Positions 8,574 to 18,090 of a stretch of 64,000 bases of DNA are shown here, one piece after another. Made by a program: the position numbers and the translations under genes. A model generated the notes under the pieces. It ran no database searches, was not told where the DNA came from, and saw only the letters and a list, made by a program, of their open reading frames with translations. How positions within the stretch are numbered: the stretch's first letter is position 1; each line of letters opens with the position of its first letter. The DNA comes from Emcibacter sp. (GTDB taxonomy: Bacteria; Pseudomonadota; Alphaproteobacteria; Sphingomonadales; Emcibacteraceae), in the NCBI GenBank assembly GCA_021741205.1, contig JAIOYI010000001.1:434001-498000 (forward strand), written 5' to 3'.

Positions 8574-9491
8574 TCACACCCCTGCCTTAAAGGCATTGGT
8601 GATAAATTTTTGGCCTTGGTCGGAACCTTGTTTATAAGAGCGCGCATTGGTCATATCCGATATGGTCTGCCATTGTTCAGCGATCATTTCTGGCGTGGCA
8701 TCTACGCCGATAAAAACACCTTCACTTTCCATAATTTGCGCCCGCGCAAAGGTGCCAGCACCAGCGGTCATAATTTCGCCCGTAGGGGCATCTTTCCCAC
8801 ATAAATAAAGTACCGCCGGCGAAACAGATTCTGGCGTCAATAGGTCTAACATTTGAGGGGGCATAATATCATCCGTCATACGGGTTGCCGCGACAGGAGC
8901 CAAGGCATTCACCCGAATACCATACTTGAAAAATTCCAATTTTAGGCTATTCATCAAACCCACGAGGCCAAGTTTAGCTGCGGCATAATTGCTTTGACCG
9001 AAATTGCCATAAAGCCCACTTGAGGAGGTGGTCATAACGATACGGCCATATTCCTGCGCCTGCATAATGGGAAGAATAGCCCTGGTCGCCGTAACACTAC
9101 CCATGAGATGCACATCCATCACCCTCTTGAAATCATCAAATGTCATCTTAGCAAAGGTTTTATCCCGTAAAATCCCTGCATTATTAACCAAAATATCAAT
9201 GCGTCCAAAGGCAGCCATTGCCTGATCCTTCATGGTTTGCATATCATCTTCTGAGGTCACGCTACCGCCATTGGCGATGGCTTTGCCGCCCAAAGCCATT
9301 ATTTCCTGAACCACTTTTTCAGCAGCAGTCACACCGTTATCCTGTGCCGTTTTCGACCCGTCCCGCAGACCCCCCAAGTCATTAACCACAACCATAGCCC
9401 CACGCTCAGCAAAGGCCATCGCATGGGCTCGACCCAATCCACCGCCCGCACCTGTTATGATCGCCACCTGTCCTGTAAAATCATAAGTCAT
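8574..9491 (-). CDS. Short-chain dehydrogenase, MFE-2 (3-hydroxyacyl-CoA dehydrogenase) type
   Basis: A 305-residue NAD(P)-dependent oxidoreductase from the ATG at 9491, which has AAAGGA seven bases upstream; an in-frame ATG at 9527 has none. The Rossmann motif is 'TGAGGGLGRAHA' near residue 13, followed by 'NDLGG', 'NNAGILRDKTF', and the catalytic Ser-Tyr-Lys as 'TTSSSGLYGNFGQSNYAAAKLGL'. The 'RDGSK' insert and the long C-terminal tail are characteristic of the dehydrogenase domain of peroxisomal multifunctional enzyme 2, which oxidises 3-hydroxyacyl-CoA. The hydratase and sterol-carrier domains of that protein are absent. It precedes the acylase gene by 37 bases. A role in side-chain or fatty-acyl oxidation is inferred, not shown. 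Confidence 0.85.
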   Translation of the reverse strand: MTYDFTGQVAIITGAGGGLGRAHAMAFAERGAMVVVNDLGGLRDGSKTAQDNGVTAAEKVVQEIMALGGKAIANGGSVTSEDDMQTMKDQAMAAFGRIDILVNNAGILRDKTFAKMTFDDFKRVMDVHLMGSVTATRAILPIMQAQEYGRIVMTTSSSGLYGNFGQSNYAAAKLGLVGLMNSLKLEFFKYGIRVNALAPVAATRMTDDIMPPQMLDLLTPESVSPAVLYLCGKDAPTGEIMTAGAGTFARAQIMESEGVFIGVDATPEMIAEQWQTISDMTNARSYKQGSDQGQKFITNAFKAGV

Positions 9492-9634
9492 ATTTTGTTC
9501 CTTTAAATTAGCGCTCACCATATCCATACAAACGTTTTATTTTATCTATTCTTAACATAAATCAAATTAATTGAAATAAATATCATTTTGCAAAAGCTAT
9601 CATTTACAAAGTGAACAAAATCAGATAAGTCTTG

Positions 9635-9652
9635 TTGATAATTATTATTAAC
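9635..9652. promoter_or_regulatory. Possible Fur-type iron box upstream of feoA
   Basis: TTGATAATTATTATTAAC resembles the classical Fur box GATAATGATAATCATTATC and sits about 20-40 bp before the feoA start. Iron-responsive repression of feoAB would fit. Alphaproteobacteria may use Fur, Mur or Irr, and AT-rich sequence makes such matches frequent, so this is tentative. Confidence 0.4.
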
Positions 9653-9672
9653 TGCATATGTGTTTAAAATTA

Positions 9673-9942
9673 ATGAGCATAAAATATTTAAGTGACCTTA
9701 GAAAAGGCGAAAATGCCACCATCATTGGTTTTGAGGCAGCAAGATGCCAAGATAAAGAATTTGCAAGAGATTTAGAAGATCGTCTTCTGGAAATAGGCTT
9801 TGAAGAAGGTCTCACGGTGAAAATACTCCATGAAGGGCCCGTTAAACGTGACCCCATGGCGGTTCGCATTGGGCAGATGACCGTAGCCTTGCGCCGCATG
9901 GAAGCTGATGCCGTACAAATCACATACCAAGAAACACAATAA
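9673..9942 (+). CDS. feoA: Ferrous iron transport protein A
   Basis: A small cytoplasmic SH3-like protein of 89 residues from the ATG at 9673 ('MSIKYLSDLRKGENATI'); a start five codons earlier is equally open and neither has a clear ribosome site. The diagnostic central part 'RLLEIGFEEGLTVKILHEGP' and 'DPMAVRIGQMTVALRRMEA' identify FeoA. In known systems FeoA is needed for FeoB-driven Fe(II) uptake through interaction with the GTPase or core domain. feoB follows 38 bases downstream; the gap is made of an 18-bp tandem duplication. Confidence 0.9.
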   Translation: MSIKYLSDLRKGENATIIGFEAARCQDKEFARDLEDRLLEIGFEEGLTVKILHEGPVKRDPMAVRIGQMTVALRRMEADAVQITYQETQ

Positions 9943-9943
9943 G

Positions 9944-9979
9944 CCCAAGAAACGTAATAATCCCAAGAAACGTAATAAT
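9944..9979 (+). repeat. 18-bp perfect tandem duplication between feoA and feoB
   Basis: The 18-mer CCCAAGAAACGTAATAAT occurs twice in a row and fills the feoA-feoB gap up to one base before the feoB ATG. A degenerate third copy (CCAAGAAACACAATAAG) overlaps the last codons and stop of feoA, so the array likely grew from the gene end. Confidence 0.9.
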
Positions 9980-9980
9980 C

Positions 9981-11843
9981 ATGGATCGTGCCAAAAAAAA
10001 TATTAAGATTGCCCTCGTTGGAAGCCCTAATTGCGGCAAAAGCTCCCTTTTTAATAGCTTAACAGGCAGCCATCAAAAGGTCGCCAACTATCCTGGTGTT
10101 ACTGTGGAACGCAGGTCGGGAAAATATACGCTCGACAATGGTGAAAAAGTAACCCTTATTGACTTACCTGGCATATACAGCCTGAAAGATCGCACCCTTG
10201 ATGAAAGAGTGAGCCGAGAAGTCATTACCGGCGCCCATAAGATAGAAACAAGGCCTGATCTTATTCTTTGTGTCGCTGACAGCACCAATTTAAGGGTTCA
10301 TTTACGCCTTGTTCTGGAATTAAAATATCTTGGACTACCCGTTATCCTTGCCCTCAATATGCAAGATATGGCTGATCGTGATGGCATAAAAATTGATACA
10401 AAAATACTCGCCAAAGAGCTTGGTATTCCTGTGGTCACCACAATCGCCGTACGACGCGGTAGCCTTGACAATTTAAAAGAAGAATTGACGCGTGCCATTG
10501 ATACCATTACCCCACCACGTGATACGACACCCTCTCCTTCCACAAGAGAGCTTCAAAAGCAGGCTCGAATCATTGCCGAAAAGGCTCTGATAGCAGAAGG
10601 CACGCACCATAAAGTCACCCGACAATTAGACAAGATTCTTCTACACCCCATATTGGGAATTGTTATTTTCTTAATTGTGCTGTTTGGTATGTTTCAATTG
10701 GTCTATTTCTGGGCAGAGGTTCCTATGAATATGATCGAAAGTTTTTTTAATGGTCTACAGAGCCTCCTTACCCAAAGTCTACCTGATAACTGGTTCAGAT
10801 CCCTTCTCATTCATGGTATCATTGCGGGCGTGGGAAGTGTTGTGGTTTTTCTGCCTCAAATTCTTATTCTTTTTACCTTTATTCTGATCTTGGAGGCAAC
10901 GGGATATATGGCTCGGGCGGCCTTTATCATGGATCGCCTGATGGCTGTCGTGGGTCTTAATGGTCGCGCCTTCATACCCCTGATGTCAAGTTTTGCCTGC
11001 GCCATTCCCGGCATCATGGCAACCCGCACCATCGAACATCACAGAGACCGCATTACCACCATCATGATTGCGCCTCTTATGACCTGTTCGGCCCGTATCC
11101 CTGTCTATTCCTTGCTCATCGGTGCTGTTGTTCCAAATGATCCCGTTTTATATGGTTTGTTTGGCTTGCAGGGTCTTGTGCTGTTTGGTCTTTATCTTGT
11201 GGGCATTATCAGTGCGCTGATTGTGGCGGCTGTGCTCAAAATAACCCTGACAAAAGGCGTTGCCCAGCCCTTTCTGATGGAATTACCCAAATATCAACTA
11301 CCCATCCTTAGCCATCTATTGATTAATTTGTGGGAAAGAGCCCGCGCCTTTTTAGAGCGGGCCGGAACCATTATCCTCTATTCTGCCATCGGCCTATGGG
11401 TGCTTGCCCAATATCCCAAAAAGCCCCTTGGTGCCATTGAGCCTGATATTTATTATAGTTTAGCGGGTATAATGGGGCGTGCCTTACGGGTTATTTTCGA
11501 GCCTATTGGATTTAATTGGGAAATATCCATTGCCCTCATCCCCGGCATGGCCGCACGCGAGGTTGCCATTGGCGCCCTTGGCACTGTTTATGCGCTACAG
11601 GGTAATGAAGATCAAATCGAACATAGCATGCGTGCCGTTATCCAAAATAGCTGGCCACTGCCAACGGCTTTTGCCTTTCTGGCTTGGTATATTTTTGCCC
11701 CTCAATGCTTTGCCACCCTTGCCACTGTCCGAAGAGAAACCAACAGTTGGGCTTGGACGAGCTTCATGATTGGGTATCTTTTCTCGCTCGCCTATTTGGC
11801 AGCCTTTATTGTCAATAAATTGGCCATATTTCTGTTGAACTAA
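9981..11843 (+). CDS. feoB: Ferrous iron transport protein B
   Basis: A 620-residue GTP-driven Fe(II) transporter. The N-terminal G domain has G1 'GSPNCGKSS' at residues 14-22 (the common form is GNPNCGKT), G3 'DLPGIYSL' and G4 'NMQD'. The membrane part from about residue 215 contains the paired core repeats, including 'GYMARAAFIMDRLMAVVGLNGRAFIP' and 'MTCSARIPVYSLLIGA' with the conserved cysteine, and the late 'PGMAAREVAIGALGTVYAL'. It is shorter than the 773-residue E. coli protein but ends naturally after the last membrane helix, as in many alphaproteobacterial FeoB. No feoC is seen. It is transcribed with feoA. Confidence 0.93.
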   Translation: MDRAKKNIKIALVGSPNCGKSSLFNSLTGSHQKVANYPGVTVERRSGKYTLDNGEKVTLIDLPGIYSLKDRTLDERVSREVITGAHKIETRPDLILCVADSTNLRVHLRLVLELKYLGLPVILALNMQDMADRDGIKIDTKILAKELGIPVVTTIAVRRGSLDNLKEELTRAIDTITPPRDTTPSPSTRELQKQARIIAEKALIAEGTHHKVTRQLDKILLHPILGIVIFLIVLFGMFQLVYFWAEVPMNMIESFFNGLQSLLTQSLPDNWFRSLLIHGIIAGVGSVVVFLPQILILFTFILILEATGYMARAAFIMDRLMAVVGLNGRAFIPLMSSFACAIPGIMATRTIEHHRDRITTIMIAPLMTCSARIPVYSLLIGAVVPNDPVLYGLFGLQGLVLFGLYLVGIISALIVAAVLKITLTKGVAQPFLMELPKYQLPILSHLLINLWERARAFLERAGTIILYSAIGLWVLAQYPKKPLGAIEPDIYYSLAGIMGRALRVIFEPIGFNWEISIALIPGMAAREVAIGALGTVYALQGNEDQIEHSMRAVIQNSWPLPTAFAFLAWYIFAPQCFATLATVRRETNSWAWTSFMIGYLFSLAYLAAFIVNKLAIFLLN

Positions 11844-11867
11844 GAGTTTACGAGATTTTTACATTTT

Positions 11868-11928
11868 AAAGTTAAATATTATCTGGTTAAAGTTAAATAT
11901 TATCTGGTTAAAGTTAAATATTATCTGG
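11868..11928 (+). repeat. 21-bp tandem repeat, almost three copies
   Basis: Units AAAGTTAAATATTATCTGGTT at 11868-11888 and 11889-11909 are identical; the third, 11910-11928, lacks the last two bases. The array begins 25 bases after the feoB stop and ends about 55 bases before the next gene. No stem-loop or coding role is evident. Confidence 0.9.
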
Positions 11929-11982
11929 AATTAATTATCAGGTAAGGGTATTTTTTAATAATATTTGAGTCGGAGCAGCCTT

Positions 11983-13170
11983 ATGTCCTTCGCTCAAAAT
12001 CAGGGAAGAAAACCGATGAATCCTGTCGATGGGACAGATCAGGAAAATAGAATTACCTTCCAATTATATAATTATTGGTTCGGGTTAGCAGAAAACCACG
12101 GCATTCCGCCGCTAAAAGCTTTAACGCCTGATGCTATTGCTTCCTACAAACAAAACATGGTTCTAATTGATCTGCGTGATCCTGATGATGAGCCAACTTT
12201 ACAAGTTGTGGGACAAGTTTTAAAGCAGGACATTGACCCAGCCGAACCCCTAAAATATATCAGCGACATCCCCCGCCGTACCATGCTCAGTCGGATTACC
12301 GACCATTATATGCAGGTTCTGGCCAATAAGCTTCCGATTTCTTTTGATGCAGAATTTATGAATAAAGAAAAAGAAAAAATTTTATATCGGACTATTTTAT
12401 TACCCTTTAGCGATGACGACAAAACCATAAATTTTATATTGGGGGCCATCCGGTGGATTAGTGAAAAAGACAAGATTACCGCTAATAAAAAAAATACCGC
12501 CCTTAATCCTCCCCCTATTGAACCAATAGCTGAGCCTGAATCTCCACAAAAAGACAACTTTTCTCTCAAGGAAAGTCTTGAAAAATGTCGTCTTTTTATT
12601 CAGGACGAAACTATTACAGGCACCAGGTCCCGAAAATCATTATATAAGACATTGGGTGCGGTTTTCGATTTTCATAAATTATGCCTTGCCCATATCAAGG
12701 ATTATGAGGTTCTTTTACAAGAGGCTCACATCAAAAAACAAGAGCGGGCCCCTTTTACTCCAACCTTAAAATTATGTTTTGGGCAGGATTATGATAAAAC
12801 CCGCCTAACGGAATATGCCTTAGCATTGTCCTTTGCCGAGATAAATCATCAAACTGGTGATAGTTTATCAGATTTTTTTGATCTTATTCCTGGTGGGATA
12901 AAGGGGTGTGTCAAGGCAGAACGTAAAAGTCGCAAGAGAGGCCATAAAAATAAAACAATAGAATCTCCCTATGAAAACTATCAAGAAATTATTGAAAAAA
13001 TGCCCGCCATTACGAGCTTTTCTTTAAGTGATGACTCTACTCAAAATCTTAATCTTTTAAGTTTAATGATCATGCGCAGAAATGGAGCAAAAATGGATGT
13101 CGTTAAAATATTAAAAGAAGATAATGACGTCCTGAAAACAATATTAAAAAACATTGACCAAACTCCTTAA
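11983..13170 (+). CDS. PAS_5-like domain protein of unknown function
   Basis: A 395-residue cytoplasmic protein. The ATG at 11983 has GGAG seven bases upstream and is preferred to the TTG at 11965. Residues about 25-150 resemble the alphaproteobacterial PAS_5 domain ('YWFGLAENHGIPPLKALTPDAI' region, then a 'LIDLRDPDDEPTLQVVGQ' strand pair and 'ISDIPRRTMLSRI'). A Pro-rich linker near residues 170-195 separates a C-terminal part, rich in Lys and helical, with no domain I know. PAS_5 proteins are frequent in this class and largely uncharacterised. It precedes the large glutamate dehydrogenase by 76 bases on the same strand, so cotranscription is possible but unproven. Confidence 0.55.
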   Translation: MSFAQNQGRKPMNPVDGTDQENRITFQLYNYWFGLAENHGIPPLKALTPDAIASYKQNMVLIDLRDPDDEPTLQVVGQVLKQDIDPAEPLKYISDIPRRTMLSRITDHYMQVLANKLPISFDAEFMNKEKEKILYRTILLPFSDDDKTINFILGAIRWISEKDKITANKKNTALNPPPIEPIAEPESPQKDNFSLKESLEKCRLFIQDETITGTRSRKSLYKTLGAVFDFHKLCLAHIKDYEVLLQEAHIKKQERAPFTPTLKLCFGQDYDKTRLTEYALALSFAEINHQTGDSLSDFFDLIPGGIKGCVKAERKSRKRGHKNKTIESPYENYQEIIEKMPAITSFSLSDDSTQNLNLLSLMIMRRNGAKMDVVKILKEDNDVLKTILKNIDQTP

Positions 13171-13246
13171 AACTACCTCTTATGATAATAAAACCGATTA
13201 AATCATCATCTCATAAATTGTTAAACACGACAAAGGATATAATAAC

Positions 13247-16200
13247 GTGACGAATTGGACACAAAAGAAATCAAGAATTGATGCCGTTGTTGATTTTGCC
13301 TCCGAAAGATTAAAAGCCTCTTACAATCTTGAATTTATGAATTTTATTCAAGATCTTTATCAGCATGTATCCGCCGAAGAATTAGAAGAGCGCTCGATTG
13401 ATGATCTTTATGCAGCGGCACTTTCCTTATGGAAATTCACCGAGCAAAGGGATATGGATTCTCGGAAAATTCGTGTTTTTAACCCCACCCTAGAAGAACA
13501 TGGCTGGACTTCGTCTCATAGCGTTATTCAAATTCTTATTAAGGACAGACCATTTCTTTTGGACTCTATTACCTCCAATCTTTTAGAAGATAATCATGAA
13601 CTCCACATGCTCGCACATCCTATTTTGCGGCGCAATCGAGATAAAAATGGTGTCATAACAACAGACAAATCTGGAATAGCCGTTACCGAATCTACCATGC
13701 ATATTGAGATTACGGCCATGACAGATGCCACACAAATTGCGGCACTAGAAGCCAAGCTTAATAAAATATTGGAATTTATCTGTGCCACCATTGATGATTG
13801 GAAAGCCATGCTCGGTAAGATGGATGAGGTTCGGGAAAATCTTATTGCCATTCCAAAGACCGCCCTTGATCAAAAATTGCCTGCAGAGGCCATAAAATTC
13901 TTAGACTGGCTTAAAGACGACAATTTTACCCTTCTTGGCTATCGGGAATATACTTATAATTCAGAAGCCGATCATAAAACCAAAGGCGACGGATATGGAA
14001 TATTACGCGATCCTGACGTTTATATTTTTAAAGGCCCCAATGGTCTTATCCCAACGTCACCAGAAATAGAATATTTTATGAAACAGCCCGATGTCATGAT
14101 GGTGACAAAGGCCAATGTTAAGTCCCTTGTTCATCGGGTGGTTCATATGGACTTAGTTTGTATTAAAAAATACAACAAACAGGGGAAAATAATAAGCGAA
14201 GTGCGTTTTGTGGGTCTCTTTACGGCAAAATCCTATAATCAGATGGCAGAATCGATACCCTATCTTGACCGAAAAATAAATTATGTGGTGAAAGAGTCTG
14301 GTTTTTCCGCCAATAGCCATGATGGACGTGCCTTAATACATGTTCTTGAAACCCTTCCGCGGGACGAATTATTTCAAATTGAGGAAAATCAACTCTTAGA
14401 AACGTCTATGGGTATTCTCCATTTAAAACTCATGCCCCGTTGTCAGGCCTTTTTACGCAAAGATCGCTTTGAACGTTATGTTTCTGCGCTGGTTTTTGTC
14501 CCCCGTGACATGTATGATTCTACCCTTCGAGGTAAGATTGTCGAAATATTATGTGAGGCCTTTAATGGTGAATTATCTTCTCATTATGCCCAGCTCAGTA
14601 ACGAACGTATCGCCAGATGGCATTTTATAATACGCACCACTCCCGGTAACGTCCCAAGCCCAGACACCACAACCATAAACAAACGGCTCGCCGAAGTTGC
14701 CCAACGCTGGAATGACCACTTAAAGCAGGTGCTTAATGATCGCTGGGGAGAAGAGACAGGAACGGCTATATTCAAAAAATATAATCATTCTTTTTCACCC
14801 TCTTACCGAGAACATTTTGATGCACGCTTTGCCGTCACAGATATTGAAAAACTCGAACAGCTGCCAAAAAGTCGGAATATTCAATTTAATTTCTATCGGT
14901 TGGCCGAAGATCCGAACCATGCCATAAGGTTAAAAATATACACAAGTCATCAAACCATAGCACTTAGCGATTGTCTTCCCATGCTCGAAAATCTGGGCAT
15001 GCACGTGATAGAGGAATATGCCTTTACGGTTCTGACAAAAGAAAACGAAACATCTATTACTCACGCCGTTCATGATTTTTATATGGAAGATCAGGCTAAA
15101 TGTGATTTTGATCTGGGTAATATGAAGGATAAGCTGGAAAATACCTTGCGGGCCGCTTGGATTGAACAAATTGATAATGATGGCTTTAACAAACTTGTGT
15201 TACGGGCAGGCATGACCTACCGCCAAGCCTTAATCCTCAGAATTTACAGCAAATATCTGCGCCAGCTCGGGCTATCCTACAGTGAGGTCTATATGCAGGA
15301 CACCTTGACCAAATATTACGAAACTGCTCGAGATTTGGCGTCCTTATTTGAAATAAATTTCTCTTTATCTCTACCTAAAAATATAGATAAGCAAGAGGAA
15401 CTTGCCCGACTTGAAAAGAATGTCCGCAAACAATTGGAAAAGGTTGATAGCATCGATCAGGATCGTATGCTGCGAAGTTATCTTAATGTTATCACAAGTT
15501 CTCTCAGAACCAACTTTTATCAAAAGCAGGCCGATGGAAGCGATAAATCCTATGTTTCTATCAAAATAAAAAGTCAAAATATTAAGGAAGCTCCCAAGCC
15601 AAAACCTTTTGCGGAAATTTTTGTATATTCACCCCGTATTGAGGGGGTTCATCTTCGTTTTGGCCCTATTGCTCGGGGGGGATTACGCTGGTCTGATCGA
15701 AAAGAAGATTACCGCACAGAGGTTTTGGGCCTCGTTAAAGCACAGCAAGTTAAAAATACAATTATCGTTCCCGTGGGCGCCAAAGGCGGCTTTGTTCCTA
15801 AGAAAATGCCCCAAGGTGCGGGGCGAGAAGAAATAATGGAAGAAGGGATCGCTTGCTATAAAACCTTCATAGCAGGACTTTTGGATATAACGGATAATTT
15901 AAAAGAAAATAAAGTTATTCCGCCCAAAGATGTTATACGCGCCGACAATGATGACCCCTATCTTGTGGTGGCGGCGGATAAAGGGACAGCCACCTTCTCT
16001 GATATTGCCAATGGCTTAGCGCGGGATTATGGTTTTTGGCTTGATGATGCCTTTGCCTCTGGTGGTTCTAATGGCTATGACCATAAAAAAATGGGCATCA
16101 CCGCCAAAGGCGCATGGGTATCTGTGCAGCGTCACTTCCGTGAAAAGGATATCAATGTTCAAAAGGACTCTATCACCATAGTGGGGGTCGGTGACATGTC

Positions 16201-18061
16201 TGGTGATGTTTTTGGCAATGGGCTACTATGTTCCCCTGCCGTAAAATTGGTCGCGGCCTTTGACCACCGTGATATTTTTATTGATCCAAATCCCGATCCC
16301 GCCAAAAGTATTGCCGAAAGACAGAGATTATTTGATCTACCAAGGTCAAGCTGGCAGGACTATAACAGCAAACTTATCTCAAAAGGAGGCGGTATTTTTA
16401 GCCGCAGCACTAAGTCCATTGCCTTAACTCCAGAAATAAAAGAGTTACTCGGATTTGATCCATCAATAGACAGCGCAACACCCAATGAAATTATGAAAGC
16501 AATATTAAAATCTCACGCCGATCTTTTGTGGTTTGGCGGCATTGGAACCTATGTCAAATCTTCCCGCGAAAGTCATTCCCAAGTGGGGGACAGATCAAAT
16601 GATGCCATTCGTGTGGACGGCAATGAGCTTAATTGTATGGTTGTTGCAGAAGGCGGTAATCTTGCCTGCACCCAACGAGGCCGCATTGAATATGCTATAA
16701 AAGGCGGTCAAATTAATACCGATGCGGTTGATAATTCGGCCGGTGTGGATTGTTCGGATAATGAGGTCAATATCAAAATTTTGCTTAATGCCCTTGTTCA
16801 TGACGGCAAAATGACCCCGAAACAACGTGATGCTCTCTTGGTTGAGATGACTGATGAGGTTAGCAAAATTGTTCTTAAAGACAATTATCTCCAAACTCAG
16901 GCCATAAGTCTTGCACGCTCTAGCAGCATTCGTGAGCTTGACAGTTTTATTCGCTTTATGGTTGATCTTGAAAAGTTTGCCCATCTGGACAAAGAGCTAG
17001 AGTTTTTGCCAACCGATGACGAACTTCTTGAACGCACTGAAAAAGAGTTAGGCCTTACAAGGCCGGAAATTGCGGTTCTCATCGCCTATTCAAAAATGGG
17101 GCTTTATGATGAGCTTATGAATAGTGATATTTTGGACGACCCCTATTTAAATAAATATCTTATTCGGGCCTTTCCTATTCAATTACAAGAAAAATATGCC
17201 GAAGATATATGGTCCCATCAATTGCGGCGGGGCATCATTGCCAAGGAAATGTGCAATGAAATCGTCAATCGTGGTGGTATTCAGTCCATCAAGGAAGAAA
17301 CAGGTGCGATGGCCGATGAAGTGGCAAGAGCATGCCTCCTTGCTTCCGAAGTTTTTGAGCTTCCCAAACTTTACAAAAAAATCGAGGCGCTTGATTATTT
17401 AGTCCCCGCCACTATCCAAATTCTCATGCTCATGGATGTGGAGGCCTTTGCCCGACGTCAAGCTATTTGGTTTTTGAACAATACCGACGGTAAAAAACCT
17501 ATACAGGATATTATTGATCAGTTCAGACCTGGCGTTCAAAAATTATTCGATAAATCCACCCAGATTCAAACAGCAACAGATGAGAGTCTTCAATGCAAAA
17601 TCGCCATGTATTGTGAACAGCATGTGGATGAGGACTTGGCCAATCACATCGCCAATTTAGAATTAAAAATTGCCGCTTGTGATATTGTTCTTGTCGCCCA
17701 TGATATGAAGATCAACGTCATAAAAGTTGCGCAGGCCTACTTTATACTCGGTGATAAAGTTGGTTTTGATTGGTTGCGGGCGGAAGCGGAAATGGTTGAA
17801 TCCTCGGATCATTGGGATAGACTTGCCGTCCACAGTGTTGTCGCCGACCTTTTGGATCAACAAAAAACACTGACCCGTTCGGCCTTAAAGAATTTAAAGG
17901 ATGACAACACCATAGAGGCCGCTACAAAATGGCTTCAAAAGAACGAAAGCTCCACAGTGCGTATTCAGAAACTTATCCATGATTTCCAAGTCACTGGTCG
18001 GATCAACGTCACCAAACTTGGTTTTGCAGCCCGTCAAATCAGAAATGTGATCATCGACTGA
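13247..18061 (+). CDS. gdhB: NAD-specific glutamate dehydrogenase, large (about 180 kDa) type
   Basis: The 1604-residue product has the length and layout of the L-GDH180 family, which deaminates glutamate to 2-oxoglutarate with NAD+. The first about 700 residues are regulatory ACT-like and helical modules. The catalytic core includes 'FGPIARGGLRWSDRKEDYRTE' near residue 805, then 'VPVGAKGGFVPK', 'RADNDDPYLVVAADKGTA', 'WFGGIGTYVKS' and 'VAEGGNLACTQ', which are the substrate- and NAD-binding segments. A long helical C-terminal domain follows. Translation starts at GTG 13247 with AAAGGA 11 bases upstream. A hairpin terminator begins inside the last codons. The symbol gdhB is the one used in Pseudomonas; gdh2 is also used. 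Confidence 0.95.
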   Translation: MTNWTQKKSRIDAVVDFASERLKASYNLEFMNFIQDLYQHVSAEELEERSIDDLYAAALSLWKFTEQRDMDSRKIRVFNPTLEEHGWTSSHSVIQILIKDRPFLLDSITSNLLEDNHELHMLAHPILRRNRDKNGVITTDKSGIAVTESTMHIEITAMTDATQIAALEAKLNKILEFICATIDDWKAMLGKMDEVRENLIAIPKTALDQKLPAEAIKFLDWLKDDNFTLLGYREYTYNSEADHKTKGDGYGILRDPDVYIFKGPNGLIPTSPEIEYFMKQPDVMMVTKANVKSLVHRVVHMDLVCIKKYNKQGKIISEVRFVGLFTAKSYNQMAESIPYLDRKINYVVKESGFSANSHDGRALIHVLETLPRDELFQIEENQLLETSMGILHLKLMPRCQAFLRKDRFERYVSALVFVPRDMYDSTLRGKIVEILCEAFNGELSSHYAQLSNERIARWHFIIRTTPGNVPSPDTTTINKRLAEVAQRWNDHLKQVLNDRWGEETGTAIFKKYNHSFSPSYREHFDARFAVTDIEKLEQLPKSRNIQFNFYRLAEDPNHAIRLKIYTSHQTIALSDCLPMLENLGMHVIEEYAFTVLTKENETSITHAVHDFYMEDQAKCDFDLGNMKDKLENTLRAAWIEQIDNDGFNKLVLRAGMTYRQALILRIYSKYLRQLGLSYSEVYMQDTLTKYYETARDLASLFEINFSLSLPKNIDKQEELARLEKNVRKQLEKVDSIDQDRMLRSYLNVITSSLRTNFYQKQADGSDKSYVSIKIKSQNIKEAPKPKPFAEIFVYSPRIEGVHLRFGPIARGGLRWSDRKEDYRTEVLGLVKAQQVKNTIIVPVGAKGGFVPKKMPQGAGREEIMEEGIACYKTFIAGLLDITDNLKENKVIPPKDVIRADNDDPYLVVAADKGTATFSDIANGLARDYGFWLDDAFASGGSNGYDHKKMGITAKGAWVSVQRHFREKDINVQKDSITIVGVGDMSGDVFGNGLLCSPAVKLVAAFDHRDIFIDPNPDPAKSIAERQRLFDLPRSSWQDYNSKLISKGGGIFSRSTKSIALTPEIKELLGFDPSIDSATPNEIMKAILKSHADLLWFGGIGTYVKSSRESHSQVGDRSNDAIRVDGNELNCMVVAEGGNLACTQRGRIEYAIKGGQINTDAVDNSAGVDCSDNEVNIKILLNALVHDGKMTPKQRDALLVEMTDEVSKIVLKDNYLQTQAISLARSSSIRELDSFIRFMVDLEKFAHLDKELEFLPTDDELLERTEKELGLTRPEIAVLIAYSKMGLYDELMNSDILDDPYLNKYLIRAFPIQLQEKYAEDIWSHQLRRGIIAKEMCNEIVNRGGIQSIKEETGAMADEVARACLLASEVFELPKLYKKIEALDYLVPATIQILMLMDVEAFARRQAIWFLNNTDGKKPIQDIIDQFRPGVQKLFDKSTQIQTATDESLQCKIAMYCEQHVDEDLANHIANLELKIAACDIVLVAHDMKINVIKVAQAYFILGDKVGFDWLRAEAEMVESSDHWDRLAVHSVVADLLDQQKTLTRSALKNLKDDNTIEAATKWLQKNESSTVRIQKLIHDFQVTGRINVTKLGFAARQIRNVIID

Positions 18062-18077
18062 TCATCACATTTTTTTA
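18043..18077 (+). terminator. Rho-independent terminator of the glutamate dehydrogenase gene
   Basis: Arms AAATGTGAT (18043-18051) and ATCACATTT (18064-18072) form a perfect 9-bp stem around a 12-base loop, followed by a run of T. The left arm lies in the last codons of the gene. Confidence 0.75.
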
Positions 18078-18090
18078 TTTGATGAAATTA

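Noticed and set aside
8520-8804. Open frame opposite the dehydrogenase and acylase starts
   Set aside because: It is antisense to two clear genes and shows no domain.
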